NCBI GenBank assembly: GCA_965365345.1
Contig: CBDUBH010000071.1
Coordinates: forward strand, 1-18,806
Reading direction: 5' to 3'
DNA: 18,806 bases
DNA from: CBDUBH01 sp965365345
Lineage (GTDB): Bacteria > Bacteroidota > Ignavibacteria > Ignavibacteriales > SURF-24
In this document: piece after piece, positions 7,675-18,255 of the stretch
Position numbering within the stretch: position 1 is the stretch's first letter
How the letters are laid out: the number at the start of each line of letters is the position of its first letter
The notes under the pieces: model-generated
What the model saw: only the letters and a program-made list of their open reading frames with translations
Databases searched by the model: none
Told to the model about the DNA's origin: nothing
Made by a program: the position numbers and the translations under genes

Positions 7675-8382
7675 TTATAGGAATTGAATTATAGATGCAG
7701 CGCTAATAATAGCAGTTTCAGAACGCAATCTGTTTGCTGTTAATTTATATTTTTCATTTTGATCTGACAAAGAAATTTCACGATTACTAAATCCGCCTTC
7801 CGGACCGAAAATAAAATAATACTTTTGATCTTTTTGAAACTTAATTTCCGATATTTTTTTTTCGGAATTTTGATCGAATAAAATTTTATTTCCATCAAGA
7901 TTAAAAATTTCTTTTAAGGATTTTGCGAATTGTAATTCGGGAAGAAAACTTCTTAAAGATTGTTTCATTGCAGATTGCAAAATTTTATTCCAACGTTCCG
8001 GTTTATTTCCTTTTGTAATTCCCCTGTCGGAATCGTAAACAATAATATTTGTTAATCCGAGTTCTGTAATTTTTTCCAGAGCAAACTCAAATCTATCTGC
8101 TGCTTTTAATTTAGGAATACAAAAGTAAATATTTAGAAATTCATTTTGGTAAATTCTTATACCGGAAATTTCACAAACAATTTCATCTTTTTTTAATTCG
8201 ATAATTGTCGAATCAAATATTTTCCCTTTTCCATTTGTCACAAAAATTTCATCATTGATTGAATGACGCATTACTTTGGAAATGTGTTTTTGCTCATCGC
8301 CAAAAATCGAAATTAATTTTTCGCTTTCATTTATATTTTCCGAAAAATATAATTCTACATCAGAAAGAAAATCCGAGATCAA
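7675..8382 (-). CDS. rsmE: 16S rRNA (uracil-1498-N3)-methyltransferase
   Basis: Methylates N3 of U1498 in 16S rRNA within the 30S subunit. The 235-residue protein has the N-terminal PUA-like part with HISKVMRHSINDEI and the C-terminal SPOUT (knotted) SAM domain with FGPEGG (192-197) and RLRSETA (218-224). Both are diagnostic for RsmE. Length is normal. It starts at a TTG inside the end of the Omp85 gene (23-base overlap). A strong Shine-Dalgarno site AAGGAG (8397-8392) lies nine bases before that TTG, and no ATG is available until the conserved core, so the TTG start is well supported. The overlap implies co-transcription and coupling with the outer-membrane gene. Confidence 0.93.
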   Translation of the reverse strand: MISDFLSDVELYFSENINESEKLISIFGDEQKHISKVMRHSINDEIFVTNGKGKIFDSTIIELKKDEIVCEISGIRIYQNEFLNIYFCIPKLKAADRFEFALEKITELGLTNIIVYDSDRGITKGNKPERWNKILQSAMKQSLRSFLPELQFAKSLKEIFNLDGNKILFDQNSEKKISEIKFQKDQKYYFIFGPEGGFSNREISLSDQNEKYKLTANRLRSETAIISAASIIQFL

Positions 8383-9676
8383 AAATTAATTCTCCTTTTT
8401 TGAATTCATTAAAAGCATATTCAACACGGACAATATTGTATGGCAAAATAAGCATTGTAATTCCCGCGCCATATCCCGAGTAAATTTTGTTCTGCAAAAA
8501 TTTTTCGCCGGCGGATTGTACTGTTCCCGCATCAGCAAATGAATTTAAGAAAAATGCTAATCTGTATGAAGTTAAATTTTGCGGAATCAATGGTAATTTA
8601 ATATTAATTTTCCATTCACGTATCAACGGATATTTAAATTCGAGCGAAGCTAGATAAATATTTCTTCCTTCAATTAGTTCGTTATAATGACCGCGAATTC
8701 TTTCATCACCGCCAAAATGCGAATGATCATAATATGGAATTTTTTCATCGTTGCCGATCGTAAATCTTAAAGCCAATCTCCATTTCATTGTAAGTTTTGA
8801 AACTACTTTGAAATAATTTCTGAGATCAAGCATTGCAACTGAATAATTTATTCCGTCAAAACCAAAACCTTTTTGATAAAACACTGAATTAAAATAAATT
8901 CCGGAATCAGGAAACTGTTTTAAATTCCGCGTATCAAAATTGTAAACTATACCGGTTTTAAATATATGATCAGTGGAATTTTCCGAAGCCGTAATTTTAT
9001 CTTTTCCGTTAAACGGCGCTTTTATAAAATCGTAACCGAGAACAAATCCCAGATTTTTATATTGATCAAATCTTTTACCGAATGCAACAAATGAAGAAAA
9101 ATTTTTGTAATCAAAATTTTCTTCTGCAATTTTTTTCGCTTCAGGATTTCTATTTGAAAATTTATTGTAGCCCGTACCGAATTGAAAAAAGTATCCGTTT
9201 TTGTAATCGAGTGCCGGATTAAAATAATTAATTCTGAATCCCGGATCGTAACCGAATGCTGTAATTAATTCGATCACTTCATTTCTGCCACGAAAATTTT
9301 TATACTGAAAATTAACGCCGTAAGTAATTTTTTTGAATGAGTGTTCTCTGCGGGTTATAAAAGGGATCGGCCAGAAATACCAGCTTTCTTCAACATCAAT
9401 TTTAATAATATTTTTTTTGCCGGAACTTTCGCGATTTATTTCCACCTGATTAAATAAAGCCAGGCTGTATATCCGTTCTCTGTTGTAATTTAAAATATCA
9501 TCGGAAACAAAATCGCCCGGCTTAAAATTAAGTTCACGTAAAATTATTTCATCTTCGGTAGTTTTATTTCCGCTAATAATTATGGAATCAACTTTTACAA
9601 ATTGATTTTGCAAGTTTTGAGAGAATAAAATTCCACTCGATAAAAAAAATAAAATGATGAAAAATATTTCGCGCAT
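8360..9676 (-). CDS. Omp85/BamA-TamA family outer-membrane protein, single POTRA
   Basis: A 438-residue secreted protein. It has a signal peptide (about 1-20, hydrophobic core then FSQ), one POTRA domain (about 24-96: VDSIIISGNKTTEDEIILREL, then ERIYSLALFNQVEI), and a C-terminal beta-barrel (about 105-438) of alternating aromatic strands. The barrel carries the Omp85 lid-loop motif RIRGHY (326-331) after FGGDE. It ends in phenylalanine (LGFSF), the usual signal for outer-membrane insertion. Full BamA has five POTRA domains and about 800 residues, so this is a minimal relative, perhaps a specialised assembly or translocation protein; its role is not known. It starts 11 bases after the CoA-binding gene and overlaps rsmE at its end. 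No clear Shine-Dalgarno site is visible. Confidence 0.88.
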   Translation of the reverse strand: MREIFFIILFFLSSGILFSQNLQNQFVKVDSIIISGNKTTEDEIILRELNFKPGDFVSDDILNYNRERIYSLALFNQVEINRESSGKKNIIKIDVEESWYFWPIPFITRREHSFKKITYGVNFQYKNFRGRNEVIELITAFGYDPGFRINYFNPALDYKNGYFFQFGTGYNKFSNRNPEAKKIAEENFDYKNFSSFVAFGKRFDQYKNLGFVLGYDFIKAPFNGKDKITASENSTDHIFKTGIVYNFDTRNLKQFPDSGIYFNSVFYQKGFGFDGINYSVAMLDLRNYFKVVSKLTMKWRLALRFTIGNDEKIPYYDHSHFGGDERIRGHYNELIEGRNIYLASLEFKYPLIREWKINIKLPLIPQNLTSYRLAFFLNSFADAGTVQSAGEKFLQNKIYSGYGAGITMLILPYNIVRVEYAFNEFKKGELIFDLGFSF

Positions 9677-9687
9677 TAAAAATCAAA

Positions 9688-10086
9688 TTATCTGCAACTT
9701 CTGAAATCAATCATTATACACCTGTTTTGAATTACTTCAACACCGGCTTCTTCGGCTTGTTTTGTAGCATCATCATTTTGAATTCCGAGCTGCAGCCACA
9801 TAACTTTTGGTTTGATTTCCAAAACATCGGGAATAATTTCGGGAATTGCTTCGGATCTTCTGAAGACATCGAGAATATCAATTTTGAAAGGAACTTCTTT
9901 TAATGATCTGTAAACCGTAATTCCTTCAATCTCAGTTTCTTTTATTATGGGATTTACACCAACAACATTATAGCCTACATTTTTAAGAAAGATTGCTATG
10001 CTTCTGCTATCACGCGCAGGTTTATTCGAAATACCGTAAACAACTATGTTCTTTGCTTCATCCAAAATTTCACAAACTCTTCTCAT
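9688..10086 (-). CDS. Small CoA-binding domain protein (YccU-like)
   Basis: A 132-residue protein that is a single CoA-binding Rossmann-like domain, as in the N-terminus of succinyl-CoA synthetase alpha and ADP-forming acetyl-CoA synthetases. The nucleotide loop is VVYGISNKPARDS (about 15-27), followed by the conserved VGVNP. The middle carries ILDVFRRSEAIPEI, and the end has MWLQLGIQND and the closing NRCIMIDF. The family (E. coli YccU) is widespread and has no confirmed enzyme activity; it binds CoA or a nucleotide. The ATG at 10086 has a good Shine-Dalgarno site (AAAGGA, about five bases upstream). It is 11 bases ahead of the Omp85 gene, so they are probably co-transcribed. Confidence 0.9.
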   Translation of the reverse strand: MRRVCEILDEAKNIVVYGISNKPARDSRSIAIFLKNVGYNVVGVNPIIKETEIEGITVYRSLKEVPFKIDILDVFRRSEAIPEIIPDVLEIKPKVMWLQLGIQNDDATKQAEEAGVEVIQNRCIMIDFRSCR

Positions 10087-10107
10087 AATTTCCTTTCAGT
10101 TATTATA

Positions 10108-10146
10108 AAATTTCCGGATGCCGAAAATTTCCGGCAACCGGAATTT
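10108..10146 (-). terminator. Hairpin after gcvP, probable terminator
   Basis: An outer CCGG-containing arm pair (about 10108-10117 with 10138-10146) and an inner TGCCG/CGGCA pair (10119-10123 with 10132-10136) form an interrupted stem-loop 17 bases after the gcvP stop. On the minus strand it is followed by ATTTTATAATAA, a weak U-tract. It may terminate gcvP messages partly, letting some run into the CoA-binding gene 21 bases further on. Confidence 0.5.
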
Positions 10147-10162
10147 GCTTTATAATATTATA

Positions 10163-13063
<2,901 letters not shown>

Positions 13064-13097
13064 AAAATTTCTCAATAATTGTTTTTAATTATAATTA

Positions 13098-13132
13098 TGA
13101 ACTTTAAATCTTAATTTTAATTTAAAAGTTCA
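13098..13132. repeat. Imperfect inverted repeat upstream of gcvP
   Basis: TGAACTTTAAAT (13098-13109) and ATTTAAAAGTTCA (13120-13132) are reverse complements apart from one extra base, around a 10-base spacer. The repeat lies 35-69 bases before the gcvP ATG, where an operator or a leader hairpin would sit. AT-rich composition makes chance likely enough that I hold the call loosely. Confidence 0.3.
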
Positions 13133-13210
13133 CAAAATTATTTTTTGAATGTATAAATATAAGAAAAGTAAATTGATTGAAAAAAATATTTAAGAGGCAA
13201 TTGTTTAAAA

Positions 13211-13239
13211 CAAAAAAGCCGGCTGAAAAACCGGCTTTT
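13211..13239 (-). terminator. Intrinsic terminator of the MFS transporter gene
   Basis: AAAAGCCGG (13214-13222) and CCGGCTTTT (13231-13239) form a perfect 9-bp stem around an 8-base loop. Seven bases separate it from the transporter stop codon, and on the minus strand it continues into TTTG. This ends the transporter transcript before the gcvP promoter region. Confidence 0.88.
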
Positions 13240-13245
13240 GAAATT

Positions 13246-14745
13246 TTAATGTCCCGCTGAAGGATGGAATTTTTCATCAGTTGAATTTTTTCTTTCTTCT
13301 TTAACTAATGTCCAAAGTCCTGCAGAAACTGCAAGTGAAATTGCACTTATAATGAAAATGATATTTTTATCTGTAGAAAGTTGTACTAAAGTTCCAATTG
13401 CAACACTCACAATCAATTGAGGTAAAACTACGGAAAGATTGAATAAGCCCATAAACAAGCCCATTCTTCCTTTTTTTACTTTTTCTGACATTATTGCAAA
13501 AGGAAGACTTACAATTGCACCCCAGCCTATTCCGCAAAGAATCATAAATCCGTACAAAGCAAATTCAGATCTTGCAAGAAAAGCGATTCCCAAATATCCT
13601 ATCGCCATTGTAAATAAACTTAAATAATGAGTTTTAACTCTGCCTATTTTTTCTAAAACAGGTTCAAGTATAAATACAGGAACTAAAGCGCCCATTGCAT
13701 TCAAAAGTAAGAATGAAATAGAAATTACTCTGCCGATTTCATCATTTTGGATCGAAGTAAGATTTGCATCAGTTCCGAATTTAAATTCTTTAATAAAAGC
13801 AAAAATATAAACAAACATAGTTTGAACGCCGATCCATGAAAAACTATGCGCTGCCAAAACTTTTTTGAATCCGGTTTCACTTGCTTGATGGCCAACTAAA
13901 CCTTCTTCTTTTTTAAGAATGGTTTTTAAAGTTAATGCAAACTGAACGAGAAAAAAGAAAATTACAATATAAAGATTTGTTGACTGCGAAAGTTCAACTG
14001 AAAATAATCTTAAAATGATGTAAAAAAGTGCGAAAGGAATAAAAGCCCAAAGCGGTTCTAAAATTTTTAATGTATCAATAAAAGAAGCATCTTCTTCTTT
14101 TTCTTGAGTGTTTGAAGATTCATCTTCGATAGATTCTTTAGATTCACTAATAAAAAACATTGGAATGATCGAAAACAAAAATACTAATCCCGCTCCGAAA
14201 TAGATTAATAAATAATTATTGAAAATTGCGCCGATCGCGTAAGCCAAAACTCCGAAAGTTCCGGAGATTGTCTGCATCCAGGTATAACCTTTTGTTCTCG
14301 GAATTCCATCCGGGGTTACATCAGCAATAACAGATCTTGTAGGATTAAAAGAAATATTTATTGCGAGATCCAATGTTAAAGCAACCATAATTGCAACAAC
14401 CATAATGTTGCCGATTCCAAAGAAATCATTTATATGATGAATGTTAGGCAAAGCCAAAAGCATTAAAGCCGCGATTGTTCCGCCTATCAAAATAAAAGGT
14501 CTTCTTCTCCCGCCCCAAAACCAAACTTTATCACTTATCAATCCGACAATTATCTGACCAAAAATTCCCGCTAACGGACCTGCAGCCCAAACTATCCCAA
14601 CTTCATCAATCCGTAAATTATACTGTGTGCTTAAGATCCAGCTTAAAGCAGCAATTTGAATTGAAAGTGCAAATCCCATTGCTGTTGCCGGTAAACTTAA
14701 GAGCGCATAAAACGAATTAGTTAATTTCTTTTGAATGTCTAACAT
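13246..14745 (-). CDS. MFS transporter, SLC45/sugar-transporter-like
   Basis: A 499-residue inner-membrane protein with about 12 hydrophobic segments in two sets of six. A charged cytoplasmic loop rich in E, S and K (about 200-220) lies between the sets. The opening (SFYALLSLPATAMGFALSIQ) and the loop 2-3 signature ending SDKVWFWGGRRRPFI are those of the MFS branch related to SLC45 sucrose/proton transporters, common in Bacteroidota beside alpha-glucan genes. The substrate is not determined here and no sugar-metabolism gene is adjacent. The frame runs 31 codons further up to 14838, giving a hydrophobic, AT-rich lead of low credibility. The ATG at 14745 (MLDIQKKLTNS) with GGAAA nearby is preferred. 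Confidence 0.88.
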   Translation of the reverse strand: MLDIQKKLTNSFYALLSLPATAMGFALSIQIAALSWILSTQYNLRIDEVGIVWAAGPLAGIFGQIIVGLISDKVWFWGGRRRPFILIGGTIAALMLLALPNIHHINDFFGIGNIMVVAIMVALTLDLAINISFNPTRSVIADVTPDGIPRTKGYTWMQTISGTFGVLAYAIGAIFNNYLLIYFGAGLVFLFSIIPMFFISESKESIEDESSNTQEKEEDASFIDTLKILEPLWAFIPFALFYIILRLFSVELSQSTNLYIVIFFFLVQFALTLKTILKKEEGLVGHQASETGFKKVLAAHSFSWIGVQTMFVYIFAFIKEFKFGTDANLTSIQNDEIGRVISISFLLLNAMGALVPVFILEPVLEKIGRVKTHYLSLFTMAIGYLGIAFLARSEFALYGFMILCGIGWGAIVSLPFAIMSEKVKKGRMGLFMGLFNLSVVLPQLIVSVAIGTLVQLSTDKNIIFIISAISLAVSAGLWTLVKEERKNSTDEKFHPSAGH

Positions 14746-14963
14746 TGAATTTTCCGTAAAATTTAAATTAAATCGCTTAAAAATATTGAATGATTTAATA
14801 ATTAACAAAAGAAAAGTGAATAAATTTATCCTTTTCACTAATTTCTTATTGTAAGAATTAATTTTTCCTGTTTATTTATTGTCAAAAATTTTATAATAAA
14901 TAATTATTAATTGTACTTCTTGATTTTTTTATCAATAAAGGATAAGTTTAAGATTTTGTTTTA
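14746..14963. promoter_or_regulatory. Divergent promoter region between the MFS gene and smpB
   Basis: This AT-rich gap should carry promoters for both directions. A consensus TATAAT is at 14892-14897 on the plus strand, about 70 bases before smpB, but its -35 is poor. An exact TTGACA lies on the minus strand at 14885-14880, but the nearest -10-like TACAAT is 22 bp away, too far for a normal promoter. I therefore give the region and not a precise site. Confidence 0.35.
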
Positions 14964-14975
14964 ATGATAAATTTA

Positions 14976-15431
14976 ATGGAAACGAAACCCGTAAAAATAA
15001 TTACCGAAAACCGGAAAGCAAGGCATGAATATCAAATTGTTCAAACTTACGAAGCGGGAATCGTATTAAAAGGCACTGAAGTTAAATCTTTACGCCAGGG
15101 AAAGGCAAATCTTTCAGATAGTTATGCTACCATTAAAAACGGTGAAGTTTGGCTAATAAATGCTCACATTAGCGTCTATGATCAAGGAAATATAAATAAT
15201 CATGATCCGCTAAGAGAACGTAAACTTTTGTTTAACAAAAACGAGATCAGAAAATTAACCAGTAAAACAAAAGAAAAAGGATTGACTTTAGTTCCGCTAA
15301 AATTATATTTCAAAAACGGAAAAGTAAAAGTTGATCTTGCACTTGCTCAAGGTAAAAAAGTTTATGATAAACGTGAAGATATTGCCAAACGAGATCTTCA
15401 AAGAGAATATCAAAGAAAAATTAAATTGTGA
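14976..15431 (+). CDS. smpB: SsrA-binding protein
   Basis: Binds tmRNA and brings it to stalled ribosomes for trans-translation. The product (151 residues from the ATG at 14976; 155 from the alternative ATG at 14964) has the family core: KIITENRKARHEYQI, the GIVLKGTEVKSLRQGKANLSDSYA signature, INAHIS, HDPLRERKLL, the LVPLKLYFKNGKVKVDLALAQGKK beta stretch and the basic C-terminal tail KREDIAKRDLQREY. I prefer the second ATG because the first gives an extra MINL with no better ribosome site, but neither has a clear Shine-Dalgarno. It is the first gene of a plus-strand run; the tyrS frame begins 32 bases after its stop. Confidence 0.94.
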   Translation: METKPVKIITENRKARHEYQIVQTYEAGIVLKGTEVKSLRQGKANLSDSYATIKNGEVWLINAHISVYDQGNINNHDPLRERKLLFNKNEIRKLTSKTKEKGLTLVPLKLYFKNGKVKVDLALAQGKKVYDKREDIAKRDLQREYQRKIKL

Positions 15432-15463
15432 TTTCAGAAAATTTTAACGAAAAATTATTGATA

Positions 15464-16693
15464 ATGACGACAGAATTTTTTCCTTCAATTAATGAACAAA
15501 TGGATCTTATTAAAAGAGGTACATTTGAAATTATTCCGGAAGATGAATTAGTTAAAAAACTTGAAAGATCTTTAAAGGAAAATAAACCTCTAAATATTAA
15601 ACTCGGCTGCGATCCCACACGTCCTGATTTACATTTAGGACATTCTGTAGTTTTAAGAAAATTAGCACAATTTCAAAAATTAGGACATCAGGCAATTTTG
15701 ATCATAGGCGATTTTACCGGAATGATCGGCGATCCTACAGGAAGAAATTCCACTCGTCCTCCTTTATCTTTGGAAGAAAGCCGCGCAAATGCGCAATCTT
15801 ATGTTGAACAGGCATCAAAAATTTTAGATAAAGAAAAAACAAAGATCATTTATAATTCTTCATGGCTAGGGAAAATGACTTTTGAAGATGTTATAAAATT
15901 GACATCAAAATATACCGTTGCCAGAATGTTGGAACGTGATGATTTTACAAAAAGATATAAAAACGGTGAGCCGATAAGTTTGCATGAACTTCTCTATCCC
16001 CTTGCGCAGGCAATGGATTCAGTTGCAATTGAAAGTGATGTTGAACTTGGCGGAACCGATCAAAAATTTAATTTGCTTGTCGGTCGAGATATTCAGCGCG
16101 AATTTGGAATTGAGCCGCAAGTGATTTTAACTATGCCGATTTTAGTTGGAACCGACGGCACTGAAAAAATGAGTAAATCTTACGGAAATTATATCGGGCT
16201 TAGCGATCTTCCAAAAGATATTTACGGAAAAACCTTGTCAATTCCTGATAATTTGATTTACAATTATTACGAACTTGCTACAGATATTTCAGGTAACGAG
16301 TTAAATGAAGTAAAAGAATATCTTGCAAATCCTGAAAATAATCCGCGTAATATAAAACGTAATTTGGCTAAAAAATTTGTTGAAATGTATTACGGAATAG
16401 AAGAAGCAAGATCGGCCGAAGAAGAATTTGACAGAATTTTTATAAATAAAGAAATTCCTGAAGATATTGCATCATTTGAATTTAATGATGAAATTACAGA
16501 AATAAATATTTTGGATTTGATATTAAGAGTAAATTTTGCTCCATCAAAACAGGAAGCCCGCAGATTGGTAATGCAAGGCGGAGTAAGTATTGATTCAGAA
16601 AAGATCTCTGATCTTAATTATGTAGTAAAGCTTGATAAAGAACAAGTTTTAAAGGTAGGTAAAAGAAAATTCATTAAATTATTAACAAATTAG
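15464..16693 (+). CDS. tyrS: Tyrosyl-tRNA synthetase
   Basis: Charges tRNA-Tyr with tyrosine. The 409-residue class I synthetase has the HIGH-type motif HLGH (57-60), the GDFTGMIGDPTGR segment after it, the LLYPLAQAMDSVA and ELGGTDQKFN tyrosine/ATP pocket, KMSKS (235-239) and a C-terminal S4 RNA-binding domain (about 345-409, with PSKQEARRLVMQGGV). The KMSKS spelling and length point to the TyrRZ-like bacterial type. The frame runs back to a GTG at 15428 that overlaps the smpB stop. The ATG at 15464 gives a more usual N-terminus, so I chose it, though coupling through the GTG cannot be excluded. It sits 17 bases before pdaD. Confidence 0.95.
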   Translation: MTTEFFPSINEQMDLIKRGTFEIIPEDELVKKLERSLKENKPLNIKLGCDPTRPDLHLGHSVVLRKLAQFQKLGHQAILIIGDFTGMIGDPTGRNSTRPPLSLEESRANAQSYVEQASKILDKEKTKIIYNSSWLGKMTFEDVIKLTSKYTVARMLERDDFTKRYKNGEPISLHELLYPLAQAMDSVAIESDVELGGTDQKFNLLVGRDIQREFGIEPQVILTMPILVGTDGTEKMSKSYGNYIGLSDLPKDIYGKTLSIPDNLIYNYYELATDISGNELNEVKEYLANPENNPRNIKRNLAKKFVEMYYGIEEARSAEEEFDRIFINKEIPEDIASFEFNDEITEINILDLILRVNFAPSKQEARRLVMQGGVSIDSEKISDLNYVVKLDKEQVLKVGKRKFIKLLTN

Positions 16694-16709
16694 AAAAGGA
16701 GATGATAAT

Positions 16710-17255
16710 TTGTATGTACCAACAAGAATCTTCTTTACAAAAGGCGTAGGCAGGCATAAAGATTACCTGCAGTCTTTTGAATTGGCATTAAGAAATGCAG
16801 GCATAGAAAGATGTAATTTGGTAACTGTAAGCAGTATTTTTCCGGTTGGATGTAAACGCATATCGAAAGAAGAAGGCTTAAAGGAAATTGTACCGGGACT
16901 TATTACTTTTTGCGTTATGGCAAGAAACTCAACAAATGAACCGAACAGATTAATTGCATCATCAATTGGAGTTGCAATTCCTGCTGATAATTCTCAATAT
17001 GGATACTTATCAGAACATCATCCGTTTGGTGAAACAGAAAAAGCAGCCGGCGATTATGCTGAAGATTTAGCTGCTACAATGCTTGCAACCACTCTTGGTA
17101 TTGATTTTAATGCCGATACTGATTGGAACGAAAGAGAACAAGTTTTTAAAATGTCAGGCAAAATTGTTAGAACCTTTAATATAACTCAATCTGCCGAAGG
17201 TGAAAAAAACGGACTTTGGACAACAGTAATTTCATCAGCAGTATTATTACCCTAA
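16710..17255 (+). CDS. pdaD: Pyruvoyl-dependent arginine decarboxylase
   Basis: Converts arginine to agmatine and CO2, the first step of polyamine synthesis. The 181-residue proenzyme has the family layout: N-terminal MYVPTRIFFTKGVGRHKDYL, the self-cleavage site VTVSSIFP with the Ser41-Ser42 bond (Ser42 becomes the pyruvoyl group), and VPGLITFCVMA. It then has a SSIGVAIPAD stretch and GYLSEHH with Glu102, matching the catalytic Glu of the Methanocaldococcus enzyme, and the AEDLAATMLATTLG helix. Numbering is by analogy. The start is a TTG: AAAGGAG lies about seven bases upstream, and the nearby ATGs are out of frame. Agmatine-processing genes (speB, aguA) are not adjacent. The gene follows tyrS by 16 bases and precedes terC by 3. 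Confidence 0.93.
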   Translation: MYVPTRIFFTKGVGRHKDYLQSFELALRNAGIERCNLVTVSSIFPVGCKRISKEEGLKEIVPGLITFCVMARNSTNEPNRLIASSIGVAIPADNSQYGYLSEHHPFGETEKAAGDYAEDLAATMLATTLGIDFNADTDWNEREQVFKMSGKIVRTFNITQSAEGEKNGLWTTVISSAVLLP

Positions 17256-17258
17256 ATT

Positions 17259-18215
17259 ATGGAAAATGAAACTTTCTTTTGGATAGTTTTTGTTGTTGTT
17301 GTAAGCATAATGTTTTACATCGATCTTTACGTTACAGATCACAGAAAAGGTAAGGTCGGAGTAAAATCAAGTTTAATTTGGAGCGGCATCTGGATAGGTG
17401 TCGCCCTTATTTTTAATGCTTCATTATATTTCTTCCTTGAAAACGGACATACAAAAGCGCTTGAATTTTTAGCCGGATATCTTATCGAAAAATCCCTTTC
17501 GGTTGATAATCTTTTCGTCTTTTTGATGATCTTTAGTGTAATGAAAGTAAAAGACGAGCATCAACCGCATGTATTAAAATGGGGAATTCTAAGTGCAATT
17601 GTACTAAGAGTTATTTTTATTCTCGCCGGAGTTGCGTTAATCGAAATATTCCATCCCGTAATTTATATTTTCGGTTTGGTTCTGTTATATGCCGCTTATA
17701 AAATGGCTTTTGGTGATGATGCACCGATCGATTTTGAAAATAATCCTTTGCTGAAGTTTGCCGCTAAACATTTCAGAATAAAATCTACTCATGAAGGAAA
17801 AGAATTTTTCATAAAAGAAAACGGCAAAACTTTATTGACCCCAATGTTTTTAACTTTTCTTCTTATTGAATCAGCCGATGTTGTTTTTGCGATAGATTCA
17901 ATTCCTGCAGTAATTGCTATCACAAAAGATCCATTCATAATTATAACGTCAAATATTTTTGCTATTTTGGGCTTGCGCGCTTTGTATTTTGCGCTCGCAA
18001 ACATTGTCGAAATTTTTATCTATTTGAAGTACGGTGTTGCAGTAATTCTTTTTTATGTAGGCATTAAAATGATAATTTCTGATTGGTATAAAATTCCAAC
18101 CGAAATTTCTTTAGGATTTATAATTTTGAGTTTAACTGTTTCGATAATTCTTTCACTTAAAATGCGCAAAGAACCTGAAGTTAAAGAAAAGGTTGAAGAA
18201 TTAAAGGATACTTAA
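17259..18215 (+). CDS. TerC/Alx family integral membrane protein
   Basis: A 318-residue inner-membrane protein with about nine hydrophobic segments. It carries the TerC signatures: ALEFLAGYLIEKSLSVDNLFVF with Asp83, and ESADVVFAIDSIPA with Glu204, Asp207 and Asp213, the acidic residues thought to bind metal. Length and the DDAPIDFENNPLLKF loop fit the Alx-like branch. Family members are tied to tellurite resistance, manganese export and, for E. coli Alx, an alkaline-pH response. Manganese export is the best guess here, from family knowledge. It begins 3 bases after pdaD without its own clear ribosome site, so it is most likely translated from the same message. No hairpin leader like the E. 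coli alx riboswitch is possible in a 3-base gap. Confidence 0.92.
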   Translation: MENETFFWIVFVVVVSIMFYIDLYVTDHRKGKVGVKSSLIWSGIWIGVALIFNASLYFFLENGHTKALEFLAGYLIEKSLSVDNLFVFLMIFSVMKVKDEHQPHVLKWGILSAIVLRVIFILAGVALIEIFHPVIYIFGLVLLYAAYKMAFGDDAPIDFENNPLLKFAAKHFRIKSTHEGKEFFIKENGKTLLTPMFLTFLLIESADVVFAIDSIPAVIAITKDPFIIITSNIFAILGLRALYFALANIVEIFIYLKYGVAVILFYVGIKMIISDWYKIPTEISLGFIILSLTVSIILSLKMRKEPEVKEKVEELKDT

Positions 18216-18255
18216 TTTTACAATTATTTTTATAAATTTTAAATTTCTAAAATTT

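Noticed and set aside
14746..14838. 31-codon N-terminal extension of the MFS transporter.
   Set aside because: It would add an isolated hydrophobic and basic lead not seen in relatives, and it occupies the likely promoter region.
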